Assembly: GCF_029029505.1 (NCBI RefSeq)
Contig: NZ_JAKJSD010000010.1
Coordinates: 1 to 64,000, forward strand
Reading direction: 5' to 3'
From: Ancylomarina sp. DW003
Lineage (GTDB): Bacteria > Bacteroidota > Bacteroidia > Bacteroidales > Marinifilaceae
Length of the DNA: 64,000 nucleotides
Shown: positions 28,033 through 35,960 of the stretch, piece after piece
How positions within the stretch are numbered: the first letter of the stretch is position 1
How the letters are laid out: each line of letters opens with the position of its first letter
Notes under the pieces: model-generated
Told to the model about the DNA's origin: nothing
The model's database searches: none
Seen by the model: only the letters and a program-made list of their open reading frames with translations
Made by a program: the position numbers and the translations under genes

Positions 28033-28933
28033 TCTAGTAGATATCCCAAAAGTGAATGCCAAAAACATGACCGAAAAGGAATTTTTCTATGGTCATAAAG
28101 CTTGCGCCGGATGCGGTGGAAGTATTGCAGTACGATTGGCACTTAAAGTATTAGGTGAGCGCACCTATACAGCACTACCAGCCGGATGTATGTCGGCAGT
28201 AGGATTTATTTATCCACAAATGGCATTCAACACCAATGCTATTATTACAACTTTCCCTGGCTCAGCGAGTATGGCATCAGGAATTGCTGTTGGAGCAAAA
28301 GCTCTGGGGCAAAAAGATGTGAAAACAGTTGTGTTTGCTGGTGACGGTGGAACAGCCGATATCGGATTCCAGGCCCTATCAGGAATGATTGACCGTAACG
28401 ATGATGTGCTTTACATCTGCTACGACAATGAAGCTTATATGAATACAGGTATTCAGAAGAGTGGATTGACGCCTTACGGAACAAAGACAACAACAACACC
28501 TGCTGGTGATAATATCCCCGGAACAATTACTCACAAGAAGAACTTGTTCGAGATTATTGCCGCTCACGATATTGCTTATGCAGCAACTGCAAGTATTGGT
28601 TACCCTCAAGATTTCTTGAATAAGGTAAACAAGGCTAAGCATATCAAAGGTGCAACTTTCATTCACGTGTACGCATCATGTCCAACAGGATGGGGAACAC
28701 CAACCGAAACATCGGTAGAGATTGCTAAAGATGCTGTTGATTGTGGTCTCATTTTCCTTGCAGAATTCGAGGATGGCGAATACAAATTGAACCGTAATCC
28801 AAAACAATTTGCACCTGTACAAGATTATTTAAAGAAGCAAGGTCGATTCAAGCATATGTCTGATGCAGACATGCAATGCGTCATTGACAATCGCGACAAA
28901 AAATGGTCTCGCATGCGTAAGCATTGGTTATAA
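28025..28933 (+). CDS. vorA: 2-oxoacid:ferredoxin oxidoreductase, beta (TPP-binding) subunit
   Basis: Thiamine-diphosphate-binding subunit, 302 residues. The TPP motif GDGGTADIGFQALSG with the downstream CYDNEAYMNTG is intact; Cys residues in HKACAGCGG near the N-terminus ligate a [4Fe-4S] cluster in homologues. Start overlaps the alpha gene by 8 bases. It releases CO2 from the 2-oxoacid and passes electrons to the delta subunit. Confidence 0.93.
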   Translation: MTNLVDIPKVNAKNMTEKEFFYGHKACAGCGGSIAVRLALKVLGERTYTALPAGCMSAVGFIYPQMAFNTNAIITTFPGSASMASGIAVGAKALGQKDVKTVVFAGDGGTADIGFQALSGMIDRNDDVLYICYDNEAYMNTGIQKSGLTPYGTKTTTTPAGDNIPGTITHKKNLFEIIAAHDIAYAATASIGYPQDFLNKVNKAKHIKGATFIHVYASCPTGWGTPTETSVEIAKDAVDCGLIFLAEFEDGEYKLNRNPKQFAPVQDYLKKQGRFKHMSDADMQCVIDNRDKKWSRMRKHWL

Positions 28934-28942
28934 GGCACAATC

Positions 28943-29007
28943 GTAGAGGCGCGATTTATCGCGTCTTTACAACACAATCTGTAAAGACGCAAGATCTTGC
29001 GTCTCTA
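28943..29007. repeat. Two palindromic repeats of the gtaaagacgcaa type (family R2)
   Basis: First palindrome at 28,943-28,970 (gtagaggcgcgattt with its inverted arm atcgcgtctttac), second at 28,981-29,007 (gtaaagacgcaag with arm cttgcgtctctag). Other members lie at 35,810-35,891, 42,231-42,258 and, degraded, near 44,206. They fill the gap between the Vor beta gene and the aminotransferase gene. Confidence 0.75.
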
Positions 29008-29032
29008 GGAAACAATCAAAAAAACAAACAAA

Positions 29033-30256
29033 ATGATCAGCGATTTAAAAGGTACCTTTTCCCAAATCAGTAACAACAATAAACGATCAGCTATACGTGA
29101 AATCTTGAAATTGACTCAGAATCCTGAGATTATTTCATTTGCAGGCGGATTACCAGCTCCGGAATCTTTTCCGGTAGATGCATTAGATACGATTGTTTCG
29201 GATATGTTACGCGAAGAAGGTGCAGCCGTATTGCAATACGATGCAACCGAAGGCGTAAAAGAACTAAGAGAAGTTCTATTAAAGAAATATGAGGCCGAAG
29301 GCACAAAAGCAGATTTAGAGAACCTAATTATCACAACAGGATCACAACAAGGACTAGACCTGGTGGGTAAGGTTTTTGTGAATCAAGGCGATGTGGTTAT
29401 TTGTGGTCTTCCATCTTACCTGGGTGGTATTGGAGCTTTCCAAGGCTATGGTGCAAAAATGGAAGGTGTACCAATGGATGAGCAAGGAATGAGTGCAAAG
29501 CTATTGGAAGCCAAACTGGAAGAATTAAAGCAGCAAGGCATTAAGCCAAAGTTCATTTATGTGATTCCTGATTTCCAAAACCCAACAGGTATTACGATGC
29601 CTGAATCGCGTCGTTTGGAAATTATCGCATTAGCTCACAAATACGATGTTCTTATTGTTGAAGATTGCCCTTACCGCGAAGTGCGTTTCGAAGGAGAGCC
29701 TCAACGTATGATGTATGATTTGGACAATGACAATCACGTGATTACTCTGGGAACTTTCTCTAAGATTTTTGCTCCGGGATTCCGTATTGGCTGGATCTTA
29801 GGACCAAAAGATGTGAACGAGAAAATCGTAATCGCAAAGCAATCGGCAGACTTGTGTACACCAACTTTTGTACAGAAAATTGCTGTTCGTTATATGAACT
29901 CAGGTGTTTTCGAAGCCAATCTTCAAAAAACGATTGATTTATATCACCAGCGTCGTGATGTGATGTTAGCTGAGATGGAAAAACATATGCCTGATTGTGT
30001 AAAATGGACACGTCCTGAAGGTGGTATGTTCCTTTTCATTACCTTACCAGAGCATATGGATGCCTTAGAACTTTTCCACAAGGCTATTGAAAAGAAAGTT
30101 GCTTTTGTAACAGGGAATGTATTTTATTGCGATGGTGGAGGAACAAATACCATACGTTTGAATTTCTCATATGTGAACAATGAGAAAGCAATAACTGGTA
30201 TTAAACGTATAGCTGAGATTATTAAGGCTGAAATACAAACCGAAGCAACTTGCTAA
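29033..30256 (+). CDS. PLP-dependent aminotransferase (class I/II, LysN/2-aminoadipate type)
   Basis: Fold-type I aminotransferase of 407 residues. The PLP-binding Lys is in TLGTFSKIFAPGFRIGW; NPTGITMPESRR and FITLPEHMDA are conserved features. The family includes 2-aminoadipate, aromatic and branched-chain transaminases. Placed between the Vor genes and ptb, it very likely makes the 2-oxoacid substrates of Vor from amino acids. There is no attached MocR DNA-binding domain. Confidence 0.9.
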   Translation: MISDLKGTFSQISNNNKRSAIREILKLTQNPEIISFAGGLPAPESFPVDALDTIVSDMLREEGAAVLQYDATEGVKELREVLLKKYEAEGTKADLENLIITTGSQQGLDLVGKVFVNQGDVVICGLPSYLGGIGAFQGYGAKMEGVPMDEQGMSAKLLEAKLEELKQQGIKPKFIYVIPDFQNPTGITMPESRRLEIIALAHKYDVLIVEDCPYREVRFEGEPQRMMYDLDNDNHVITLGTFSKIFAPGFRIGWILGPKDVNEKIVIAKQSADLCTPTFVQKIAVRYMNSGVFEANLQKTIDLYHQRRDVMLAEMEKHMPDCVKWTRPEGGMFLFITLPEHMDALELFHKAIEKKVAFVTGNVFYCDGGGTNTIRLNFSYVNNEKAITGIKRIAEIIKAEIQTEATC

Positions 30257-30267
30257 TCATTTTTTTT

Positions 30268-30980
30268 GATTTTTAATGCCCCTGCTAAAGCAGGGGACAA
30301 ATAACATTACAAATGAATTGTTGATTTATACACTGCCTCTGGCTTTAGTCAGAGGATATTTAAAAATTGTTTTGTTTAGTAAAAAATTGTATTTTTTCTT
30401 CTTTAAAAAAGTACAATATGCCACATGTAAGAGTATATATCCATCTTGTATGGAGCACAAAATATCGCGAACCATTTTTACATTCAAGTTTACTAAGAAA
30501 GAAGGTTTGGAAACACATCAAGAAGAATGCTGAAGAGAAAGGTATTCATATTGATTTTATTAATGGATATCACGATCATTGCCATTGTTTAGTAGCACTC
30601 CAGTCAGAACAGACTCTGAGTCAAATTATGCAGCTTATTAAAGGGGAATCTTCCTTTTGGATCAATAAAAATAAGTTGTGTAAGGATCATTTCCAGTGGC
30701 AAAACGATTATTATGCGGTATCGGTTAGTAAATCAGCCTTACAGAACGTCCGCAATTACATTAAAAATCAGGAATTTCACCATCAAACGAAATCATTCGA
30801 GGAAGAAGAAGATAAATTGATTGAAAAATATGGATTTATAAACATAGGAGACTCTAAAGCAGGGAACAAATGAATTATTAATTTATCCTTTGCCTCGGTT
30901 TTAACCCGAGAATTATAGATATTTTGAATCATTTTATTTTTAATGTCCCTGCTAAAGCAGGGGACAAATAACATTAAACA
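30268..30980. mobile_element. IS200-like/RAYT element with nested hairpin repeats
   Basis: A transposase gene bracketed by hairpins. The left side has hairpin A (cccctgctaaagcagggg, 30,280-30,297) then hairpin B (cctctggctttagtcagagg, about 30,335-30,354). The right side has a degraded A overlapping the transposase stop codon (ctaaagcagggaacaaatga), hairpin B-like cctcggttttaacccgag, then a perfect A at 30,945-30,962. The A copies share the flank gacaaataacatta. Single-strand transposases of this class cut at such hairpins. The element splits the aminotransferase from ptb. Confidence 0.7.
30418..30873 (+). CDS. IS200-like / REP-associated Y1 transposase
   Basis: Single-domain Y1 (HUH) transposase of 151 residues. 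The HUH site is visible as HDHCHCLVAL near residue 60, and the catalytic Tyr is expected in NVRNYIKNQEFHH near 115-125. MPHVRVYIHLVWSTKYREPF is a typical N-terminus. It appears intact. ATG at 30,418 is used; an in-frame upstream start would extend into the left hairpin region. Its stop codon lies inside a degraded copy of the flanking repeat. Confidence 0.9.
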   Translation: MPHVRVYIHLVWSTKYREPFLHSSLLRKKVWKHIKKNAEEKGIHIDFINGYHDHCHCLVALQSEQTLSQIMQLIKGESSFWINKNKLCKDHFQWQNDYYAVSVSKSALQNVRNYIKNQEFHHQTKSFEEEEDKLIEKYGFINIGDSKAGNK

Positions 30981-31002
30981 CATCTCTAAGACCCTTATAA
31001 AT

Positions 31003-31911
31003 ATGAATGCTATAAAATCGCTTAAAGAAATGGTTTCACACCTTGAGAAGTCGGGTGTGAACAAAAAAATAGCCGTAGCTGTTGCTGAAGACGACAACAC
31101 AATTGGAGCCCTAATTTCAGCATCGAATGCTGGCTTTGCAACCCCAATACTAATTGGTAGCAAGACAAAGATTGTAAGCTTACTTGCAGCTGAAAATGCC
31201 GATCCTAAGAATTTCACAATTGTGGATATTCCGGACCAAGTGGAAGCTGTAACCGAAGCCGTGCGAATGGTGAAGGAAGATGAAGCCGACGTTTTGATGA
31301 AAGGTTTGATTGGGACAGATAAATTTTTGAAAGCCGTTTTGAACAAACAAAAAGGTCTGTTGCCTCCAAAGGCTTGCATGACCTATGTTTGTGCACTCGA
31401 TCTTCCAAAATACGATAAGCTTCTATTCGTTTCTGATACGGCAGTATTGCCTTTTCCTGATTTGAATCAGAAGATAGCTATGGTGAATTACGGTGTGGCG
31501 ATGGCAAAGCGCTTTGGTGTTGAGAAACCAAAAGTTGCTTTAATCAGTGCAACTGAAAAACCAAACCCAGCATTTCCATCGTCTATCGATGATACGATTA
31601 TCTGCAAGATGGCCGATCGTGGTCAAATTAAAGATTGTATTATTGATGGTCCTTTGGATGTTTTCCTTGCCTGTGATAAGGAGAGTATTGCCATAAAAGG
31701 TGTCGAAACGTCAATCAATGGTGAGGCTGATGCCTTAATCTTCCCATCGCTCGAAGCAGCTAATAGCTTTTATAAAGGCTTAATGCTATTTGGTGGTGGC
31801 GAACTGGCTGGACTAATTCAAGGTACCATAAAACCTGTTGTTGTTATGTCACGAAGCGAGAGTCAGCAATCAAAATTCTATTGTATTGCACTTTCTTGTT
31901 TAATGGCTTAA
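31003..31911 (+). CDS. ptb: Phosphate butyryltransferase-type phosphotransacylase
   Basis: 302-residue phosphotransacylase of the Pta/Ptb fold, transferring an acyl group from CoA to phosphate. MKGLIGTDKFLKAVLNK and the C-terminal LIFPSLEAANSFYKGLMLFGG are family features, and the length fits Ptb rather than Pta. ATG at 31,003 is chosen because the longer frame would start inside the palindromic repeat. With butyrate kinase at the head of the same island it completes acyl-CoA to acid plus ATP. Confidence 0.9.
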   Translation: MNAIKSLKEMVSHLEKSGVNKKIAVAVAEDDNTIGALISASNAGFATPILIGSKTKIVSLLAAENADPKNFTIVDIPDQVEAVTEAVRMVKEDEADVLMKGLIGTDKFLKAVLNKQKGLLPPKACMTYVCALDLPKYDKLLFVSDTAVLPFPDLNQKIAMVNYGVAMAKRFGVEKPKVALISATEKPNPAFPSSIDDTIICKMADRGQIKDCIIDGPLDVFLACDKESIAIKGVETSINGEADALIFPSLEAANSFYKGLMLFGGGELAGLIQGTIKPVVVMSRSESQQSKFYCIALSCLMA

Positions 31912-31947
31912 ATCAATTTTAGTCATAAAAAAACAATTTAATTAAAG

Positions 31948-32120
31948 CACCCCTCTGTCCTTCGGACATTTACTCACATTATAAAATTAATCAATGTGTT
32001 CGTGATCCATCGGATTCCCCTAAAAGGGGAGAACAAAAACTAAACTTTGAATTAATTTTCTCTGTTTAGTCTAAAATCCTTTCCCTTTTAGGGAAAGTGT
32101 CGGCAGACAAAAGGGTGTTT
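31948..32120. repeat. Paired-arm palindromic repeat (family R1, copy 2)
   Basis: Begins cacccctctgtccttcggac and ends aaagggtgttt. Left arm matches, inverted, the right arm of copies 1 and 3; right arm (ccctttt-agggaaagtgtcggcag) matches, inverted, the left arm of copy 3. It is therefore in opposite orientation to the other two and has a longer centre of about 90 bases. Occupies most of the ptb to molybdoenzyme gap. Confidence 0.7.
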
Positions 32121-32204
32121 TCTTTAGAATAAGAAACAAAGACGACTCATTTTCCCATTCAAAATTCTTGTGTAAATTGTCATCGCATTAAAGAATCCAA
32201 TTCC

Positions 32205-34259
32205 ATGAAGCTAATCTCATCAGCATGCCCTAGAAATTGCTACAGCACTTGCAGTATAAAAGTGAGAGTAGAGAACAATACCGTAACAGGTATTGAGCCA
32301 CATGCCGAAAATCGTGCCACGCCAGAAGGTCCTTGTATAAAAGGCTTGGCCTATGTGGAACGTGCTAATTCGAAAGATCGAATTTTGTACCCGCAAAAGC
32401 GAGTGGCAGATGGAAAGTATAAGCGAATTACATGGGATGAGGCTTTAGATACGATAACAGAAAAACTAAAGAATTGTAAAGATCAGTTCGGGCCTCATTC
32501 AGTCTTGTATTTCGCTTCGAGTGGCATGTCGGGTTTATTGAATGGAGTCAGTACCTCTTTCTGGAAAATGTTTGGTGGTGCTACAACCACCTATGGCAAC
32601 CTATGTTGGCCTGCAGGCTTGGAGGCAGCTCGCCTAACTATGGGTGCTAACAAGCACAATGCCCCTTGGGATTTAGAGCATGCCAAGCTGATTGTTTTGT
32701 GGGGGAAAAACCCTGCGGAAACGAACATTCAGGAGATGATGCCAATTGAAAAGGCTCAGGAAAGAGGGGCACAATTTGTCGTTATCGACCCAAGAAGAAC
32801 ACCTTCAACCGAACGTGCGAATAGCCTCTTTCAAGTGAAATCGGGAACCGATGCAGCTTTGGCTTTGGGGCTTGCACGAGAAATTATCAAGAACGACTGG
32901 ATAGATCACGACTTTATAGCAAAGAACGTTTTAGGCTTCGAGCAATTTAAGGAACGCGTTGAAGTGTATACAACTGAAAAGGTTTCGGAAATCTGTCGCA
33001 TATCCGAAGCATCCATTCGAGATTTAGCCAAGCAAATAGGAACAATTAAACCTATGACCCTTATTCCGGGCTATGGGATGCAGCGCTACGAAAATGGTGG
33101 TCAGACCACACGTTGCTTACTTGCCCTTTCGGTGATAACAGGGAATGTTGGTAAACAAGGCGCTTGTTGGCATTATGCCAATTTGCAAAGCTATGTGTTC
33201 GACGATTTGAAAGAGCCGGAATCTTATTTTCCAGGCTGTGAACACCCAAGCTTCCGAAGAAAAATATCAGTAGCCAAATTAGGCGAAGATTTACTTAATA
33301 TTGTTGATCCTGAAATAAAAATGATTTGGGTAGAACGAGGTAATCCTCTTGCTCAAAATCCCGATACCAATGCCATTCGCAAGGCTTTTCGCAAAGCAGA
33401 TTTTCGCGTTGTTGTGGAGCAGTTCATGACTGATACGGCTTACGAGGCCGACATTATTCTTCCAGCCAAAAACATGTTCGAGCAATCGGATATTATAGGT
33501 TCGTACTGGAACCCTTATGTGCAATTAAAACAAAAGGTTCTTGAACCTGCGGGCGAAGTAAAACCCGAAACAGAAATATACCATCTACTGGCACAACGCC
33601 TGGGTATGGATCAAACTGAAGTCAGTCAGCATATTCCTGAGCCTACGGATGAAGCCATTGAAAAATATTTAGAGGGATTCCTCGATAAATTTCCTGAATT
33701 GAGTCTTGCAGCCCTAAAAGAAGGACCGCAACTGGCCAATTCATTCGAAGAGATTCCCTTTGCCGATCACAAATTCCCAACAGCATCGGGAAAAATTGAA
33801 TTGTATAGCGAGCAAGCCAAAGAGCTTTGGGGAATAGATCCCCTGCCCGATTATGTGCCATTGCCAGAACAAACGGATTTTCCTTTGCAGATGATTTCAC
33901 CCAATTCGAAAAATAGGATCCATTCACAATTTGGAAACTTAGAGGTAATCAAGCAATTCGAACCAGAGGCCTACCTATTTGTTCATCCACTGGATGCCGA
34001 AGCAAAAGGAATAGTCAATATGGAACTAGTCGAGCTCTTTAACCATCAGGCGAAAGCCGAAGTAAAAGTACAGTTCGATTTGGGTTTGCGACGAGGTAAT
34101 GTGGTTCTCACCAACGGGCATTGGGCCATAAATGGTGCAGCCCCTAACCTTTTCACAGAAGGAAGAGAAACAGATATTGGGCATGGAACGGCCTTTCACA
34201 ATACTTGGGTAGATATTAGAAGAATTACGATCCCGATAACTATCGGGAAGGAATTATAA
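32205..34259 (+). CDS. Molybdopterin-dependent oxidoreductase (DMSO reductase superfamily)
   Basis: Catalytic subunit of a DMSO-reductase-superfamily enzyme. Residues 8-45 hold an N-terminal [4Fe-4S] site, CPRNCYSTC with a fourth Cys in EGPCIKGLA. TTYGNLCWPAGLEAAR near residue 130 is the region of the Mo ligand, for which the Cys is a candidate. No Tat signal: the protein starts at the cluster site, so it should be cytoplasmic. The 684-residue length is usual. The partner gene downstream encodes the electron-transfer and membrane parts. Substrate unknown; polysulfide, thiosulfate or S-oxide reduction are possibilities given the C-S lyase nearby. Confidence 0.88.
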   Translation: MKLISSACPRNCYSTCSIKVRVENNTVTGIEPHAENRATPEGPCIKGLAYVERANSKDRILYPQKRVADGKYKRITWDEALDTITEKLKNCKDQFGPHSVLYFASSGMSGLLNGVSTSFWKMFGGATTTYGNLCWPAGLEAARLTMGANKHNAPWDLEHAKLIVLWGKNPAETNIQEMMPIEKAQERGAQFVVIDPRRTPSTERANSLFQVKSGTDAALALGLAREIIKNDWIDHDFIAKNVLGFEQFKERVEVYTTEKVSEICRISEASIRDLAKQIGTIKPMTLIPGYGMQRYENGGQTTRCLLALSVITGNVGKQGACWHYANLQSYVFDDLKEPESYFPGCEHPSFRRKISVAKLGEDLLNIVDPEIKMIWVERGNPLAQNPDTNAIRKAFRKADFRVVVEQFMTDTAYEADIILPAKNMFEQSDIIGSYWNPYVQLKQKVLEPAGEVKPETEIYHLLAQRLGMDQTEVSQHIPEPTDEAIEKYLEGFLDKFPELSLAALKEGPQLANSFEEIPFADHKFPTASGKIELYSEQAKELWGIDPLPDYVPLPEQTDFPLQMISPNSKNRIHSQFGNLEVIKQFEPEAYLFVHPLDAEAKGIVNMELVELFNHQAKAEVKVQFDLGLRRGNVVLTNGHWAINGAAPNLFTEGRETDIGHGTAFHNTWVDIRRITIPITIGKEL

Positions 34260-34310
34260 ATTACGAATGAGCACCAATTTATTAGGACATAATTGTTTCC
34301 TATTCAATTG

Positions 34311-34438
34311 CACCCTTTCGTCTGTCGACACTTTCCCTAAGAGGGAAAGATTATTAAATTATTCGTAGAATATTTATTCTACATATAGGTACCGTTTCTC
34401 CCTTTACAGGGGAGATGTCCAAAGGACAGAGGGGTGTT
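34311..34438. repeat. Paired-arm palindromic repeat (family R1, copy 3)
   Basis: Begins caccctttcgtctgtcgaca and ends agaggggtgtt, with internal hairpins ctttccctaagagggaaag and ctccctttacaggggag. Same orientation as copy 1. Lies between the molybdoenzyme gene and its fused electron-transfer/anchor gene. Confidence 0.7.
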
Positions 34439-34499
34439 CAATTATTATTTATTTTATAAACAAGCCTTATAAAGTGTTTAGAAACTTTAAACCGGAGTC

Positions 34500-35813
34500 A
34501 TGAAAAAAAATGCATTCATATTTAACACAAACAAATGTGTTGGCTGTATGGCTTGTGTTGCCGGTTGCAGCATAGAAAACGGCACCAGCTTGGGCGTGAA
34601 CTGGCGAGAGGTAAATTGCCACAACAAAATAAAACACCCCAGCCTACCCGTTTTCCATTTCTCACTGGCTTGCAACCACTGCGAAGAGGCACCTTGCATG
34701 AAGAACTGTCCTGCCTTGGCCTATACCCGCGATAAAGAAACGGGCGCCATTATTCATCATGCCGAAGCTTGTATTGGCTGTAAGTATTGCACCTGGGCTT
34801 GCCCTTACGATGCACCAAAATTTAATCCCGCAAGCAGTATTGTAGAGAAATGTAATTTCTGTGTCGATCGTATTTCCGATGGCAAACAACCCGCTTGTGC
34901 ACAGGCTTGTCCTGTGGGTGCTTTGTCATTCGGGCAAGAGGAGGTCAATGAAGAAAACCATCTAACACCAGGCTTTGTGAATATGGGTATCAAGCCATCT
35001 ATTCAGTTGATTCCTCTTCGTGAAGAGCATGCTAAGCCTCAGATTGAAAATACCGATGCAGTAGAAATTGACACAGAAAAATTAGAAAGCTATCTGCCCA
35101 AATCAGAATCGAAAGTGACTCTTGATAAGGAGTGGACTTTAGTACTGTTCACCCTTGCTGTGGCAGCTTTGGTGAGTTGGCAAATCGCCTTCCTATTCGG
35201 AAAAGCTGAGATGCCTCTTATCCCTTTTGCCATCATATCGGTACTAGCCATTGCGCTTACCTCCCTTCATATTGGGAAAAAGTTTCGTATGTGGCGATTC
35301 ATTCTCAATCTGAAAGGTTCCTGGCTAAGTCGTGAGATTTTTTCATTCTCAGCATTCCTCGGATTAACAGGTTTACAAATCATTACAGAAAACTCAATAT
35401 TTGGCTATGGCGCTATGGTATTTGGCATTTTCAGTCTCATATCGGTTGATATGGTTTATAAATTCCTGAAACGAAAAGATGACTTGCGCTTGCATTCAGG
35501 TATGGTTAGCCTAACCGCTATTCTGTTTTTAGCATGGATTGGCGACTACAGCATCCTTATCGAATTAAGCCTTCTGGCAAAAGCCTGTCTGTATGTCTGG
35601 AGAAAACAATCTCTTCGAAAGCAAAAATTAAGCTATTGGCCTGTAGTAAGCATTCTGCGACTATTAGCTTTATTTGTACCTTTTCTCTCTCAAATGGATT
35701 TAGGCATCGCATTGGCCATTCTATTTGTAGGTGAGATTATCGATCGATCAGAGTTCTATTATGAATCGGACATCATTACGCCCAAGGGCAAATTAAGAAA
35801 ATATAAACTGTAA
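34500..35813 (+). CDS. DmsB-DmsC-like fusion: four-cluster ferredoxin with membrane anchor
   Basis: Residues 1-165 form a DmsB-type subunit with four [4Fe-4S] motifs: CVGCMACVAGC, CNHCEEAPCMKNCP, CIGCKYCTWACP and CNFC...CAQACP. Residues about 205-430 hold about eight hydrophobic helices of DmsC type (WTLVLFTLAVAALVSWQIAF, then LTGLQIITENS and a closing helix). In most systems these are two proteins; here they are one. It should link the quinone pool to the molybdoenzyme encoded just upstream. The stop codon is the start of a palindromic repeat. Confidence 0.88.
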   Translation: MKKNAFIFNTNKCVGCMACVAGCSIENGTSLGVNWREVNCHNKIKHPSLPVFHFSLACNHCEEAPCMKNCPALAYTRDKETGAIIHHAEACIGCKYCTWACPYDAPKFNPASSIVEKCNFCVDRISDGKQPACAQACPVGALSFGQEEVNEENHLTPGFVNMGIKPSIQLIPLREEHAKPQIENTDAVEIDTEKLESYLPKSESKVTLDKEWTLVLFTLAVAALVSWQIAFLFGKAEMPLIPFAIISVLAIALTSLHIGKKFRMWRFILNLKGSWLSREIFSFSAFLGLTGLQIITENSIFGYGAMVFGIFSLISVDMVYKFLKRKDDLRLHSGMVSLTAILFLAWIGDYSILIELSLLAKACLYVWRKQSLRKQKLSYWPVVSILRLLALFVPFLSQMDLGIALAILFVGEIIDRSEFYYESDIITPKGKLRKYKL

Positions 35814-35943
35814 AGACACAATATCTTGTGTCTCAACAAACAATATCGTAAAGACGCAATACCGTAAAGACGCAAAATTTTGTGTCTCTACCATTAACAA
35901 CAAAACGCAATAACGTAAGGGCACGACATGCCATGCCCCGACA
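35810..35943. repeat. Cluster of family R2 palindromes plus one R4 palindrome
   Basis: R2 copies at 35,810-35,837, a half copy at 35,848-35,860 and a copy at 35,864-35,891 (gtaaagacgcaaaattttg with arm tgtctctac). The first begins with the TAA of the fused DmsBC-like gene. At 35,914-35,943 lies cgtaagggcacgacatgcca, related to the cgtacggacacgacatgtcg repeat found in and around the transposase gene near 54,600. Confidence 0.7.
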
Positions 35944-35960
35944 GAAATAATATAACGACC

